This document shows, piece after piece, positions 26,901 to 38,900 of a DNA stretch of 64,000 nucleotides; the first letter of the stretch is position 1, and every line of letters begins with the position of its first letter. The stretch is from Drosophila pseudoobscura (lineage: Eukaryota > Arthropoda > Insecta > Diptera > Drosophilidae). The notes under the pieces were generated by a model. It ran no database searches and was not told the DNA's origin. It saw only the letters and a program-made list of their open reading frames with translations. Position numbers and translations under genes: made by a program. Where the stretch lies: assembly GCF_009870125.1 (NCBI RefSeq), contig NC_046681.1, positions 5,655,001-5,719,000 on the forward strand, given 5' to 3'.

Positions 26901-29900
26901 GCCTCGACTTCGTTCAAGTTTTCCAGTTCAATTAGCCGCCATGGATCGCTGGTCGCGCAGAGCGCGCAGATCGCGCAGAGATCTCAAGAGTCCATAACAA
27001 TTTCCGGCTGACAGTTTGATGGGCAATTTCTGATACACATGTTTTGTAGATCACTTTTCCCAGTCGGGCCTTTCCTTTCCCTGTGGAGAGTCCTCAATGC
27101 AGTTCCACTTCCTCCTCGATATTAAAGGCAGGCAGCAATTTTCTCCGCATTTTCCATCTCGAAATGGAAATCCAAATGGCATTGCCAACTGTTTGGCACC
27201 TTTTCCACTGAATGTTTGTCGAAGGGAGGCAGGGGATCACTGAGGATAAAACGATGTCAAAAACGTTTCTCCGATGCCGCCAAACAGTCTCCGCCTCGGT
27301 GTTCGGTGGGGCAGCTGTTGAGTGTTTTGCATTTTTCAGTGTGTGTTTGATGTAAATGCCATGTAAATATTTGATCAGCCCTCTAGCCCTAGGAGCAGCA
27401 CAGCAAATATATGGTGTTTGCCCGTAGCAAACCTCAGGGAAACACTTAAAAAATACGCACAAAGGGAGACACACAAAGACCATTCAGGGCAAGGCGTCAC
27501 TTAATTAACAGGCAAATTTTATGAAGAGACCCGACCCGCACATCGATTCATTTGCTACCGTCCCCTGTCCCCTGTCCGCGTCTCAAAAGGCAGGCTAATG
27601 ACCCAATGGATCGATGTAGAGCCCAAAATAGTCCCAGGGCGCATGTCTGGCATGCTTAATGGAGGCGCTACCTGTTCTACGACAGGGATAATCGTATTTT
27701 ATTGGAGAAAAAGGGTTCAAGGGTTACAGTCTTCCCGTCTGCTTTAATTGGCGGAAAAGCGGGAACAATATTTGTTGTTGTTGTTGTTCTTGTGTTGAGG
27801 AAAGGAAATGATAATTATCAAAATGAGACAAGAAATTGTTGTCGAGAGGAAATCATTAAAGTAGGGAAAATTAGCATGGGAAAATGTTAGAAAATATAAG
27901 AAAATTATGCTATGAAATTAAGTTGAATGAATGGTGGAAAATGCTGTGTTCAAGAAGTGCTAAAAGATGTAGAAAGAATGGGATTAAAGACACTGAAGAA
28001 TAGGGGAAAAAAATAAACAGATTAAAGACCAGATTAAAGTGGTATATTTAAAGTGATTTTAAAGCCAAATAGATAATTTATTTTCTGTTGTTTCAAAAGA
28101 GGGTTTTAAAACGGAAAAATAATTATTTAATTCATACTTTGAAATGCTTAAACCGAATGTATAAACCGGGAAGCTCTTACTTTTTGGTTGAACGTTTGAG
28201 GTACATGTATAAGGTAGTAGATTTGACGAAAAAAGAAGGTTTAGGGGTTCGAAATTCCGTACGTAAGGTTCGTATGAGGCTCCATTTCCATCGCCAGGCA
28301 ATATCAAGTAGGCAATATCAAAACACTTCAGAAGTGCCATAATCATGCCATTCCTTGGGGTCTTCACAATTGAAAGCATATTCTTTGGGAGAACTTTGCA
28401 CGATTCAAATTCCCATTCAATTAAATGAAACTACAGCAGAAGTTTCCTTTTATCGAAGTGCAGAGCCCTTCAAACAGCTCTCAACTAATATAATAATTAG
28501 GTAAATGGCTGCCCAACCTTTATAATTCAGAAAATTACACACTCCAGAAGTCACTCACAAGGCAAGACTGCTGTTTGTGCTGCTGCTGCCCTTTCTGTAG
28601 TATTTTTACCCTATCGTTGCACCTTTATGTTGCCTAATTGGTGCTGCACCTTTGGCAACATGTTGCCTGTTGCAGCTGCTGCTGCGGCTGCCGTCAAATT
28701 GCAGCCGTCCTTGTGGCTGCCTCTGACACTCAATAAACAGGCATTAATGTCGGCTTTTTGTCTACTTCTTTTTAGAAGCGAGAAAAGCGACACAGAGCGA
28801 TAGCGAGAGAGAGTGAGAGGAGTGGCACAAGCAGAACAAGGGCATGTGGAATGCAACTCAATCATTAATCAGCTGCAACTAATATTGTGGCAGCTGCTAG
28901 ATCGTAGCTCTGTCCCATTCGGTTGCTGCTGCTGCTGCCTCCTTCCTCTTTCCATTTTCTAATTGTAGTTTGACAAACATTGAACCCATTGAGCATCAGA
29001 GACCGACCTGCTCCACTTCATGATTGTAGTTCTTGGAAGGGACAGCACAGCAGAGCTCCATCTCCATCTCCGTTTATCGTTTTCCATCTTATCGCTGGCT
29101 TCCATTTAGTGCTTGAGTTTCCACAGAAGGCACTCCCCTTCTTGGGGCACTCTGTGCCCCTCTCGTTTCCCCTTTAGTTTCTGGAAAATTTAATTATCGT
29201 TATGTCTGAATTACAGGCACAGCAGAAGGAGGCAGGAGGATCAATTTACTAAATTGTTCAAAGGGGAATGTCTTTTATCAATCATGGATGTAGCAACACT
29301 TTCCTTCCACTTGATTTACTCGATCATCGATCCACAATCAACGATCGATGGAACGTGCAGTGGATAGATATCCATCAGACATCCATCAACATCCAGACAA
29401 TGTCCAGACAATGCCAATCGCATAGAAAGCATCTCCCGATTCCAGTTCCACCTCCACTTCCACTTCCACTGGCTGGGAAATTTGCATAAAAACCCAAATC
29501 GAAACGAAAACAACGAATCGAGAAATCTAATCAAAATGATTTCCAGTAGAAAATTGGAATAGGGAATCACGGGCACTCGCACCAGCCGTGGTCGGGTCTC
29601 TCCTCTGTACACAAATCACGTCAGCAGACAATTTATCAGACGATGAGCGAAACGAAACGATTCGAAACGAAACCTTGGGACAGTACGACCGACTTTGAAT
29701 GCGCTCGAAGGCTAATGAAATGCAATTGGAAATTTATTGTTTCGCATGCAGATAGAACCCAAGCTCTTCGGTGGGGCCCCACCGATCTGAAACTGGAGTT
29801 CCACTCGAGTTCCATCCGTAATTACACAATTGCCACAGAAACAGCCCTGCACATCTGGGCTGTGCAACGGCGACGAGACGTCCACTTGACGGACAACACA

Positions 29901-29953
29901 GTACCAGAAATTATTATATGCCAGTATACACGAAACAATGACGACAACTCCAC

Positions 29954-29984
<31 letters not shown>

Positions 29985-32900
29985 TATCAGAGGGTCTCCC
30001 TCTCTGGTTCTTCGTGTGCATGTTGCATGCAACATTTGTGCCTGCTCGCCTGCTGCCTCCCTTTTACTCTCTTGTTTTGTTGATTATGCTGATGAGTTTT
30101 CTGCCTCTCTACTTATTATATATCTCCAGTCCCCCTCCTGCATCGCTAATAATAATAATGAAAAACTTTTCCCCCCTCTTTCTCTCTTTTTTGGCTCTTC
30201 ATTTTTTTTGGGATAATGGGCTTTGGGGTTAAGGGGGGTCGGTTTGGGTCTCTCGACTTTGTTTATGCCCCCGTAACATGCATCCCCAATGGACAATAAT
30301 ACGACGAGTGTACGGGGGGAGGAGATGCTCGTAATAGTTGGAAAAAGCTGTCTTTGTATCTGTTGTGTAGGTGCCAGCAATCCAATCCCATTGTAACATT
30401 TGGCAGAGGCCTCTCTACCCCTCTCTCCTCCTCTGCCTCTTAGCGAGAGATGAAAGATATGAGAGTGGGTTTTCGAGAGGCTTGAAGACACTTTAAAGCG
30501 GAGGAGAGAAATGTTCTTAAAGTGGTAAGAAGGAGTCTTGAAAAGGTAGTTTCTTTTTTGTGGAATTTCATAGGAAATCTATAAAAATGTAACCTTCAAA
30601 ATTGTGTATCTGGTATCTTTGTCTAAAGCCGCATAAAACTTCTGTTCGATTAGGATCTTTACGAGCATAGAAGCCAAAAGGAATGTTATCTAAGAATTAT
30701 TTTTGGGGGAATATAAATTTCATAATGTTGTATATCTTTTATGGGAATTATAAACATTCTTGATAGATGGCTGAGCATAAATAGCCGGTAACGATTTGAA
30801 CTCATTTCACAACAAATTATGATGTGGATTTACAATATTTATTCTATAATCTATAGAAAAATGAAATATTTTCCAGATAAAAACATTAAAAAGGAAAGGC
30901 CTTTCCCATGCATCGAAGTCAGAAACCAGATTTTCGCATCATTTATCCCATAAATTACCATCACATAAATCTTTCGTTGTTGCCATCCGAAAAATCTGAT
31001 TATCTCTAATCTCTCAAACCATAAAATATCTCTCCCCACTCTCCACACTTTATCTCAAACGTCTATCTGTTTTGCTGATTTTGCATTAAAGAAAAATCCG
31101 CTTAAACTTACAAATTCTCTCTCTCCCTCGAGAGAGAGGGAGATAATAAACACTTGAAAGGGGGAATTATACACTGCAGACTTATCTTCGTCATTAAGCA
31201 GACATTATCTCAGATTTTGCCGCATTAGAGATGCTTGTTTTCCGTCTCTTTCTCTCGTGGGATGGAGGGGCAGCTCTGGCTTCGACCTTCGTTATGCAAT
31301 TGGTTTTCCAGTCCATCCAATCAAATGCAATTGCCGCCGCATCTGTGGGTCCGGGCTCTGAAGTAACTCTTAATGAAATGCATTAAGGCTCGCTCGCCCC
31401 TCGTTCATATAAAGATCTCATATGCTCGGGCAGATTGACGCAAAAAACTCATTTCCCCCCATTGAAATTGAACAAAAAACCCTCTCGAGTTACATGCCTA
31501 ATGTTGTTATATATACGATATACGATATACTCGTATGCGAGCCTCTGCTGTGGCATAAGAAAAAAGAAAACTTAAATTAGCCTCAATTGTTTATAATTTC
31601 CACAAAAGTGCTTATGCGCTCGTATCAAGTGCTTGAGTGAGGAAGTGAGTGGAGTGCAGGGTCTGTCTCGGTCCAGTCGAGATCGTCTTGAGACCGGTTC
31701 CACCCGCTACATAAAGTTCCGCCGAAAACTTGGCCACAGAGGCCTCTACTTCCACTCTGTGACTCTCGCACATAGCAGGTTTCGTGTCTAATTAATGCAC
31801 TTCGATAAACGTCAGAGTAGAGATACAAGAGAAATATACGAGTATCTGAGGACCAGAAACGAAGCACAATGTAAGCTGAAATTCTGAATACCCTTCTAGT
31901 TAAATTAATCCCAGTGCAGGTACAAGTTAATATTGTTTAATCTGGGTCAAATATGATAGGATCAACCCCTAAGCCTTACTGTGCAGATGTTTTGGCTTGG
32001 CAGAAAGGGATTTGTTGTAGGAACTTACTTATGATATAGTGGTACAATTGCAAAGGTTTGTTTGAACCTCAATAAAGATTCTTCTGTAAGGGATTTTCAA
32101 CGGGAAATTAAGATACAGAAACATGGATACTTAATATGTAAATTATTGTATATCTTGCTCCATCTTTCAACCAGAAAATCCAATGGAGAGTGAGCGAGAA
32201 AAAAAACCGAAATTTTCGGAAATGACGGTGTCAGCATCGTTCAGTCCGTTTTGGGACTTATCGAAGCGAGTGCCCAATCCCACCGAATCGATTCGATTGC
32301 CTCTTCAAGGAGGGCTAATACTCTGATTAGCACTCAAATATGTTCGAAATTATTCACATTGAATGAGTGCTCATTCCTGAACGCGTCATAGGTAATTTTG
32401 AATGGATTCATGGAGATCTCGAGTAGCTTTAATAATTAGATGAGGATCTTATAGCATCCAAAGTTTTCTTCTTATATTCTTATATTTTTTTTTTTTTCCT
32501 AATCAAAGTTCTTCCAAAAATCCTAATACCCTCTTCAAGAGGCAGCGACAGCTCTTAGTTTTTTGTAGATCGCCTGGCGCTCCCCTTTTCAAGACTTTGT
32601 TGTGTTTTTCGCTGTCTGTTTTTTTTGTTTTTTTTTGCATAAATACATAAATTTATTAATTTTATGATCCGAGTTCGCTCTTGGGCGATAACCGTTCGAT
32701 GATAAGCCCCAAAGGCAAAGACAACAGCCCGAAAATTTCAATGGAAAAAACGTTGGCAATGTTTCAGGCGGCGCCGCCGCTTTTGCTGTTTTTGCTGCTG
32801 TCAACGGAAATATGTTTCCAACGTTAATTTCTATATAAGTTTGAAATACGATCTATAAAACGCTTTAATGCCGGGCACTAAATTTCTGTGTGTTTCTTTA

Positions 32901-35900
32901 TTATTATTAATTTTTAAAACACACCTTAAATACGCAGTGGTTGGGGGTTGGGGGTGTGGAATACAAGTATTCCGTCGAAGTGTCTGTCAAATCTAACACC
33001 CAAACCATAGCCATAGCCCCCGTGAGCTGCTACTTAGCTATGCAGTTGACAGCAGCTCTCGAAAAGTCATGAATCGGCTTTTTGTGTGCTTTGTTTTCAA
33101 CCAGTTTTTGGCATTGAAGTGGCCTGGCATGTGGTACGAGAATATTTTGGATATTTTGCCTGTGACACAATTAGCCAACGAGTTTTTCGCTTTTCGCTTT
33201 TTCGCTTTTTGCGTAGCTTTGAAATAATCGATCAATGGAGGGGCACCCCAATGTCAACAGCAACAGCAACAGCATCATCATCATCAGTAAAAATAAAACG
33301 TATCGTATAGTATTGTGCCCCCAGGACGGCATCAGCAACAGAACATGTGTTGACTTGATCTCTTGATCGCTCGCACTCGTAGTTTGTTGTCTTTTCATTT
33401 CCTAAATGCATTAATCAGCCCACAGCTTCAGAGACACTGAAATGTCACTCATTATTATTATGTGTATATATTTTCTTCTACTACGAAAAATTTAAAGCAA
33501 TTTCCTTTTGAGATTCGGGCTGCCTGATAAGACAGCGCCCCAGTACCCAGCGGCAGCAGCCGCGTTGTCTAGACAGTGCTCTGCTCCACTCTGTGGCCTG
33601 GCCGCCTGCCCACAGGAAAGAGCACCCAAAATCTGTGGCAGAGAGAGACTCAGAAAAGGTGGAGAGTCAGACAGACACTCGCGATAAGGCGATGGTTTTG
33701 GTGGCTTTGCATTTTGGCGAAAGTTGTCAATGCTCCTTCTGCTGCTGAGCTGCTGCTGCTGTCAAAGGTGCGTTACAGATAAACCAACAGCCACAGAAAA
33801 ACGAGGCTAAAAAATGGCTAAGAAAAAGAGTGAATAAAAACGCCTCCGCACAGGAAATCAGTCTGAACCTTTGGCATTTCCAAGCGGCCACAAAAGTTCA
33901 TCGTACAGAGACTCGTAAGACTCGTATACTATGTAGTATTTCCCTTGAAAGATATACAGAAACAAAGACTATTAAATGCCAATGCAAACTGCAATTGCAT
34001 AAATTTCAATAGACAATAGTTTTTCGCTAAAGACAAAAATTCAAACAATTAGACGCCCACATGACCCACAAAAGTCACTTTTCGGGGGTTGGGGAGGGGG
34101 AGCTTTTTGATTTTCTGATGCCCTGTGGGTGCTTGAAATTTTCGACAAAAATTTGATTTATATTCGCCTTTGATTTTCGAATCAATTTGCACGACTTGAG
34201 ACGTGGTTTGATTGAAATTACTGACTGCTGCAGTGGCTCTACAACTGTCCAACTGCGGACTGTACAGTGTACACTTTGTGGCTCTCAAACTATGCCTTGT
34301 GTTCCTCTCAAACTCTTAGCCCGAGGCTGAGTCACTCTCTCTGCCACTTTTGCTGTCTGTCGTGCTCTTTTGAAATTAGTTTTTTGCATAGCAGCTCATA
34401 AATTTCAAGAGACTTCCGCATTGCCACTGCAACACTTTTTGTCGCTGGCCCAAGTGTCGGCTGCAGCAGTGCTTATCAAACCGTCGATGGTGATTCACAT
34501 TGTCATCTGAGATCCTGCATTGAAAGGTTGATTGATTGCCGCGATACAATCGCAGGCAGGCATCTCAAATTTATTATATATCTATGCACATATGTACTAT
34601 GTGTGTATGTGTGTTCATGGCTCTGTGGATTGTCGGGGAATGTGTATACGGTCTGTGCTATAAAATCTTTATATTCCAGAGTTCACTCTTCACCGATGAC
34701 CCATGTTTTTATGATATTTTTGGAGATAGTTTTCTATATCTATAGTCGCATTTCTGTTGCAATTACAGCTCTCTCAGGTCTTTCTATTAAACAGCAGTGG
34801 TTTTTCCAAATCTAAGGCTGTTGAAAATGTACTTTCAGCACATTTTCGTGACTTTCAGACTTAAGTTTGACTTGAAACAAAGTTTTTGGCTGCTTTTTGT
34901 TGCATTTTATAAAGTTTTAAAAGTTTTTGTTTGACTTTAAGGCTGTTGAGTCTTGGTGGCACGCCCCATATGTCGGTGTTGAAGGTTGAACTTGAAAATG
35001 TGGCCTTAAACTTAAAGTTTTAATCTTTGGTCACCGTACAACCCGTAGTTTTATAAGAATTTCTATGAAGTCTGGCAATTATGGCAGTATGTTCTTTTTG
35101 GAGCTTATTGTTCCAATCCAATCCCCTTTAAAATACAACACTTATTCCTATCTCAGATTCCTGCACTTATCTTTGATCTCTCTGACACTCTCTCTGTCTC
35201 TCCCTAATTATTGGAGAACTTTAATGTCGTGTTTAATTACTTCATCCACATTAAAATGATATACATTCCCTCACATCCTGGACTCCAGGCCCCACAATTA
35301 AAGTGGTTTATTAACAGAGTTAGCAGAGAGAGCACAGAACGCTGTGGCATACCCCATGAAGTGCAATCAAAACAATTACAGCCAATTCACGCAGTGCTAA
35401 AAACAACAACTGTCCAGAGAGAGACCTCCAGCTCCAGACAAAAAATACAACAATAAAGCAGAAAACATCGAAACGTAGTCGTAGTCGTCGTCATCGTCTA
35501 TATGTTGATGACATTAGAAAATTGTTGTTTATTGCATTTCCTTGTTATTGTCGGAGAGGCCCGAAGTCAAGCCCAAGTCTCCCCGACCAGCCTCTTGGCC
35601 AGCAGCAGGCGGCAGCTTTTTTTCGCCTTGCCACCAGAAGTGTTCCGTTCCTCCTTCTGTGGCTGTGCCAGTGGCTGTCTCTTTCTCAAGTGTCAACGAC
35701 TGCTGCAGGCCAAAGAACTAACAAACCAATTGACAGGCAGAAAAAGCTACAGAAATGGCAGCGCACCACACATGGCACATGCTTGTACGAGTAGCATAGA
35801 TACGTAGATACATTGATACTCGTTTGTGTGTTTGAGTTTGGGTGCTCGTTGGGTGTCAGTCGAATGTGTCAAGTAGTTGATAAAACTTATAAGATGTTGG

Positions 35901-38900
35901 GGAACTCGAAACAAAATGCAGTTCCGGGTAATCGTGGATTCTTCGCTAAAGAATTGTGGGTTTTCTATGATCTCTGTAGAATCGAAAGCTCTCGTAACAC
36001 CCGCCCAATTAGATTCCACTCACGTGCTCCTCAGTTTGACATTGAAAAGCCGTCGAATCCATTAGGCCTGGCCTCTCCTCCTCCTCCTACATCCATCTCC
36101 CAAATCTATCTCCTCCATTGTGCTTCTGCTCCATTAACTTGCTCTGAGGTGCGATAGTTTTTTGGCTGTCAATCAGAAAACCTGTCATGTGAAATAGATG
36201 CTAATTAGGCGTTAATGAGGCGTCTTAGCCATAGAAACCAGAGAACCAGAGACAAGTTGAGGGACAGCCACGATTCGAGTGACTCTTACTTCGAGGAATA
36301 TCATCTCCAACTCTTGAGGCATCAACTCCCACATTTGAGGCATCATGAGGATTCCAGGGCGTGTCCCGTGGAGTTCATTGGACGCTCAATGAATGAATCC
36401 ATGCTTCAATTAAAAATGATTGATGCCACCATGAAGGGAGGGCAGGGGGCCTCCCTAGCAATGAACAGCGAGCGAGTGCAGTGGGGGGGCAGCATTAAAA
36501 AATATCTATCTGGGTTACCCCCGGAGTCGAATGAATAAATGATAAATTTGAATCCTCAATTCAGCGATTAATCAATGTTTAAAGTGAACAACGAACAGCC
36601 GACGAAAACCAAAATGAAAAACTTGTGAAAACCCCTCGAATCGAAATCCGAAACTTAAGAAAAATCCAACTCTAAACGATGTCTGCGGCCAGCACCAGCA
36701 GTCGACCGCCTCCGTCGCCGATTGCGGCGCCCATTTATGATGGCTATGCCACGATCCGTGCGAGGGGTCTGACCCGTTCCTGTTCCATACGCGCCGCAGA
36801 GGCCACCGAAGCGGCTGCCTCCTCACAGCCACCGGCCCATCAGCCGCACATACTGCAGCCCCAGAGGAAGAGAACAGTGTCGCTGAGGAGCACCTACAGC
36901 CAGGGGAATGGCGAGGAGATCTATGCCCGGGCGAAGCCCGTGAGGACACCAACCATTGGAGGAGATCTGGAGCCGATTTATGCGAGCACCACATCGAATC
37001 CCGTGGGCTTTCGACCGCTCTCTGACGCCTCCAGCTCCTCGGGCGGCGGGAGCATGCCCTGCGACTACCAGAACGCAAAGAAGAACTCCCGCTTCTCCCT
37101 GGACTCCCTGCAGAGCAGTGCCACGCCCAAGACCCCGGACTACAATACTGCGGGGGAGGAGGAGCACATCTTCCTGTACACCGCACCGGACAGCCCCAAG
37201 CGTCGGTTGGACAGCGGCCTGCGAAGCTCCTACGACAGCTCCGAGAGGGGTTGCTACTCGCCTCTACCGAAGATCAGTTTCGATATGCAGGAGCGAGAGC
37301 GGGAGCGGGAGCGCGATCCGAGGATACGTCCGCCCACGTTGCGCCACAATTCCGTGGGATCCACGGGCTGTCGCCGACCCATGACGCTGTCTCTCACGGA
37401 GGCGCCCCGTTCGCCCACAGGCCTACCGCCGCCCGCACCCGTGCGCCGCGAGAGCCTCTATGCCAAGCCAAAGATCTATGCCACGCCCACGAGGCCGCCG
37501 ACCAGCACACGCCTAAATCTGTACGAGCTGCCGATAGTCACGCAGCGGAGCAACAGCGCGGAGCTGTTGGAGAGGTCCTTCACGAGCCAGAGCCTCGCCA
37601 CCATCGACCAGGATGAGCTCCTGGTGGTCCCCAACGCCATGCCCATGCTCCCGAATGCCGTGGATCGGCGCTACCACACGCTGGGGCACATGCGGGTCAA
37701 GAGCATGGCGGCGGGTCTGCACCGCAGCCACGATGTGCCCGTGGGCTCCATGCTGGACATGGCCACCGGCGGGCACTGGCGGACGCATCGCGGCGGCAAC
37801 AAGTCGGTGGGGAATATCTACGCCTCGGCGGATGCGGCCGTCAGCGATCTGAATCGCATGGCTCCGGAGTACATGGATCCGCTGGACTTCAAGATCGGCT
37901 GCCAGACGACGCTGAGGAGCAAGCCGCTGATTCCCTGGTACGAGCTGGCCATCCGGAGGGACTTCAAGCGGCAGTCGTGTCCGCCGATCAGTGGGGGGGC
38001 AGGGGGAGGCCAACCCTCGCTGACATTGGCCGCCTCGCCGCAAGAGGAGCTCGAACAGGTGATGTAAATTTGATTAAAAGCGATCAATAATCGATTATAA
38101 ATCGATCAGAGTATTGAACATTTATCGATGCCACTAGAATAGTCATAAAATTGAACGTAACGTCATTCGATCTGTAGCGACTGATAATTCATCGATTATT
38201 AATCGGTTTTTGGCGATAAATCAATTGCCGATCGATGTGGCTATCGATTTATTAAGAAAAAGTGCCAAAAAAACAATAAATAACTCTTTGAATGAATATT
38301 TCTCTACCAATCACCCCATCAAGAAGCGTATAAACTCAGCAGAACAGAATATTAGATTCCTATAAATTTCCTATAAATTCAACAAATTCCCTCATGTTTT
38401 GCTGGTACTGTTATAAATTTCATGGTGTCCATGTTCTGCGTTCTCCGTTCCTCTCTGCTGTTCCTGGTGATGTCTTCACCTGGCATTCGCTTCATCCGGC
38501 TATGGCATTACGAATGCAAGTCATCGAATATGGCCAAGCAATGTACATACTCGTACTCGTACCAGCAGCAACCTCCACACTTGACCAACAATGCCACTGC
38601 AACTGCAGCCGCTACTCGTACAGAAAATGCAACTGCAACAGTCCGAGGCAGACGCAGTGGCAGTGGCAGTGGCAGAAGCCAGAGGCAGAAGCAGTACGAC
38701 TGTCAGTCGCCGTTAGATGCTTTACCCACTGATTGATTTAATCAAACTTGCATGAGGTGCCTCTGGAGCTGGAGCTGGAGCTGGAGCTGCATGCCTGCCT
38801 GCATTTGTCGCTTGTCTTAAGGCCTTCGGGGTCCTCCTTTGCTCCGGCTCTGGCTCTGGCTCTGGCTCTGCTCTCTGGCATATTAAATAAACGAACAGCC

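Noticed and set aside
36215..36538. 107-codon plus-strand frame just before the 36679 exon
   Set aside because: Mixed composition but no splice site, no repeat of known sick motifs, and it ends before the leader-like sequence. Chance frame is the simpler reading.
36572..37186. 204-codon minus-strand frame
   Set aside because: Shadow of the coding plus-strand exon at 36679, with Ser/Arg/Cys-rich composition from reversed codons.
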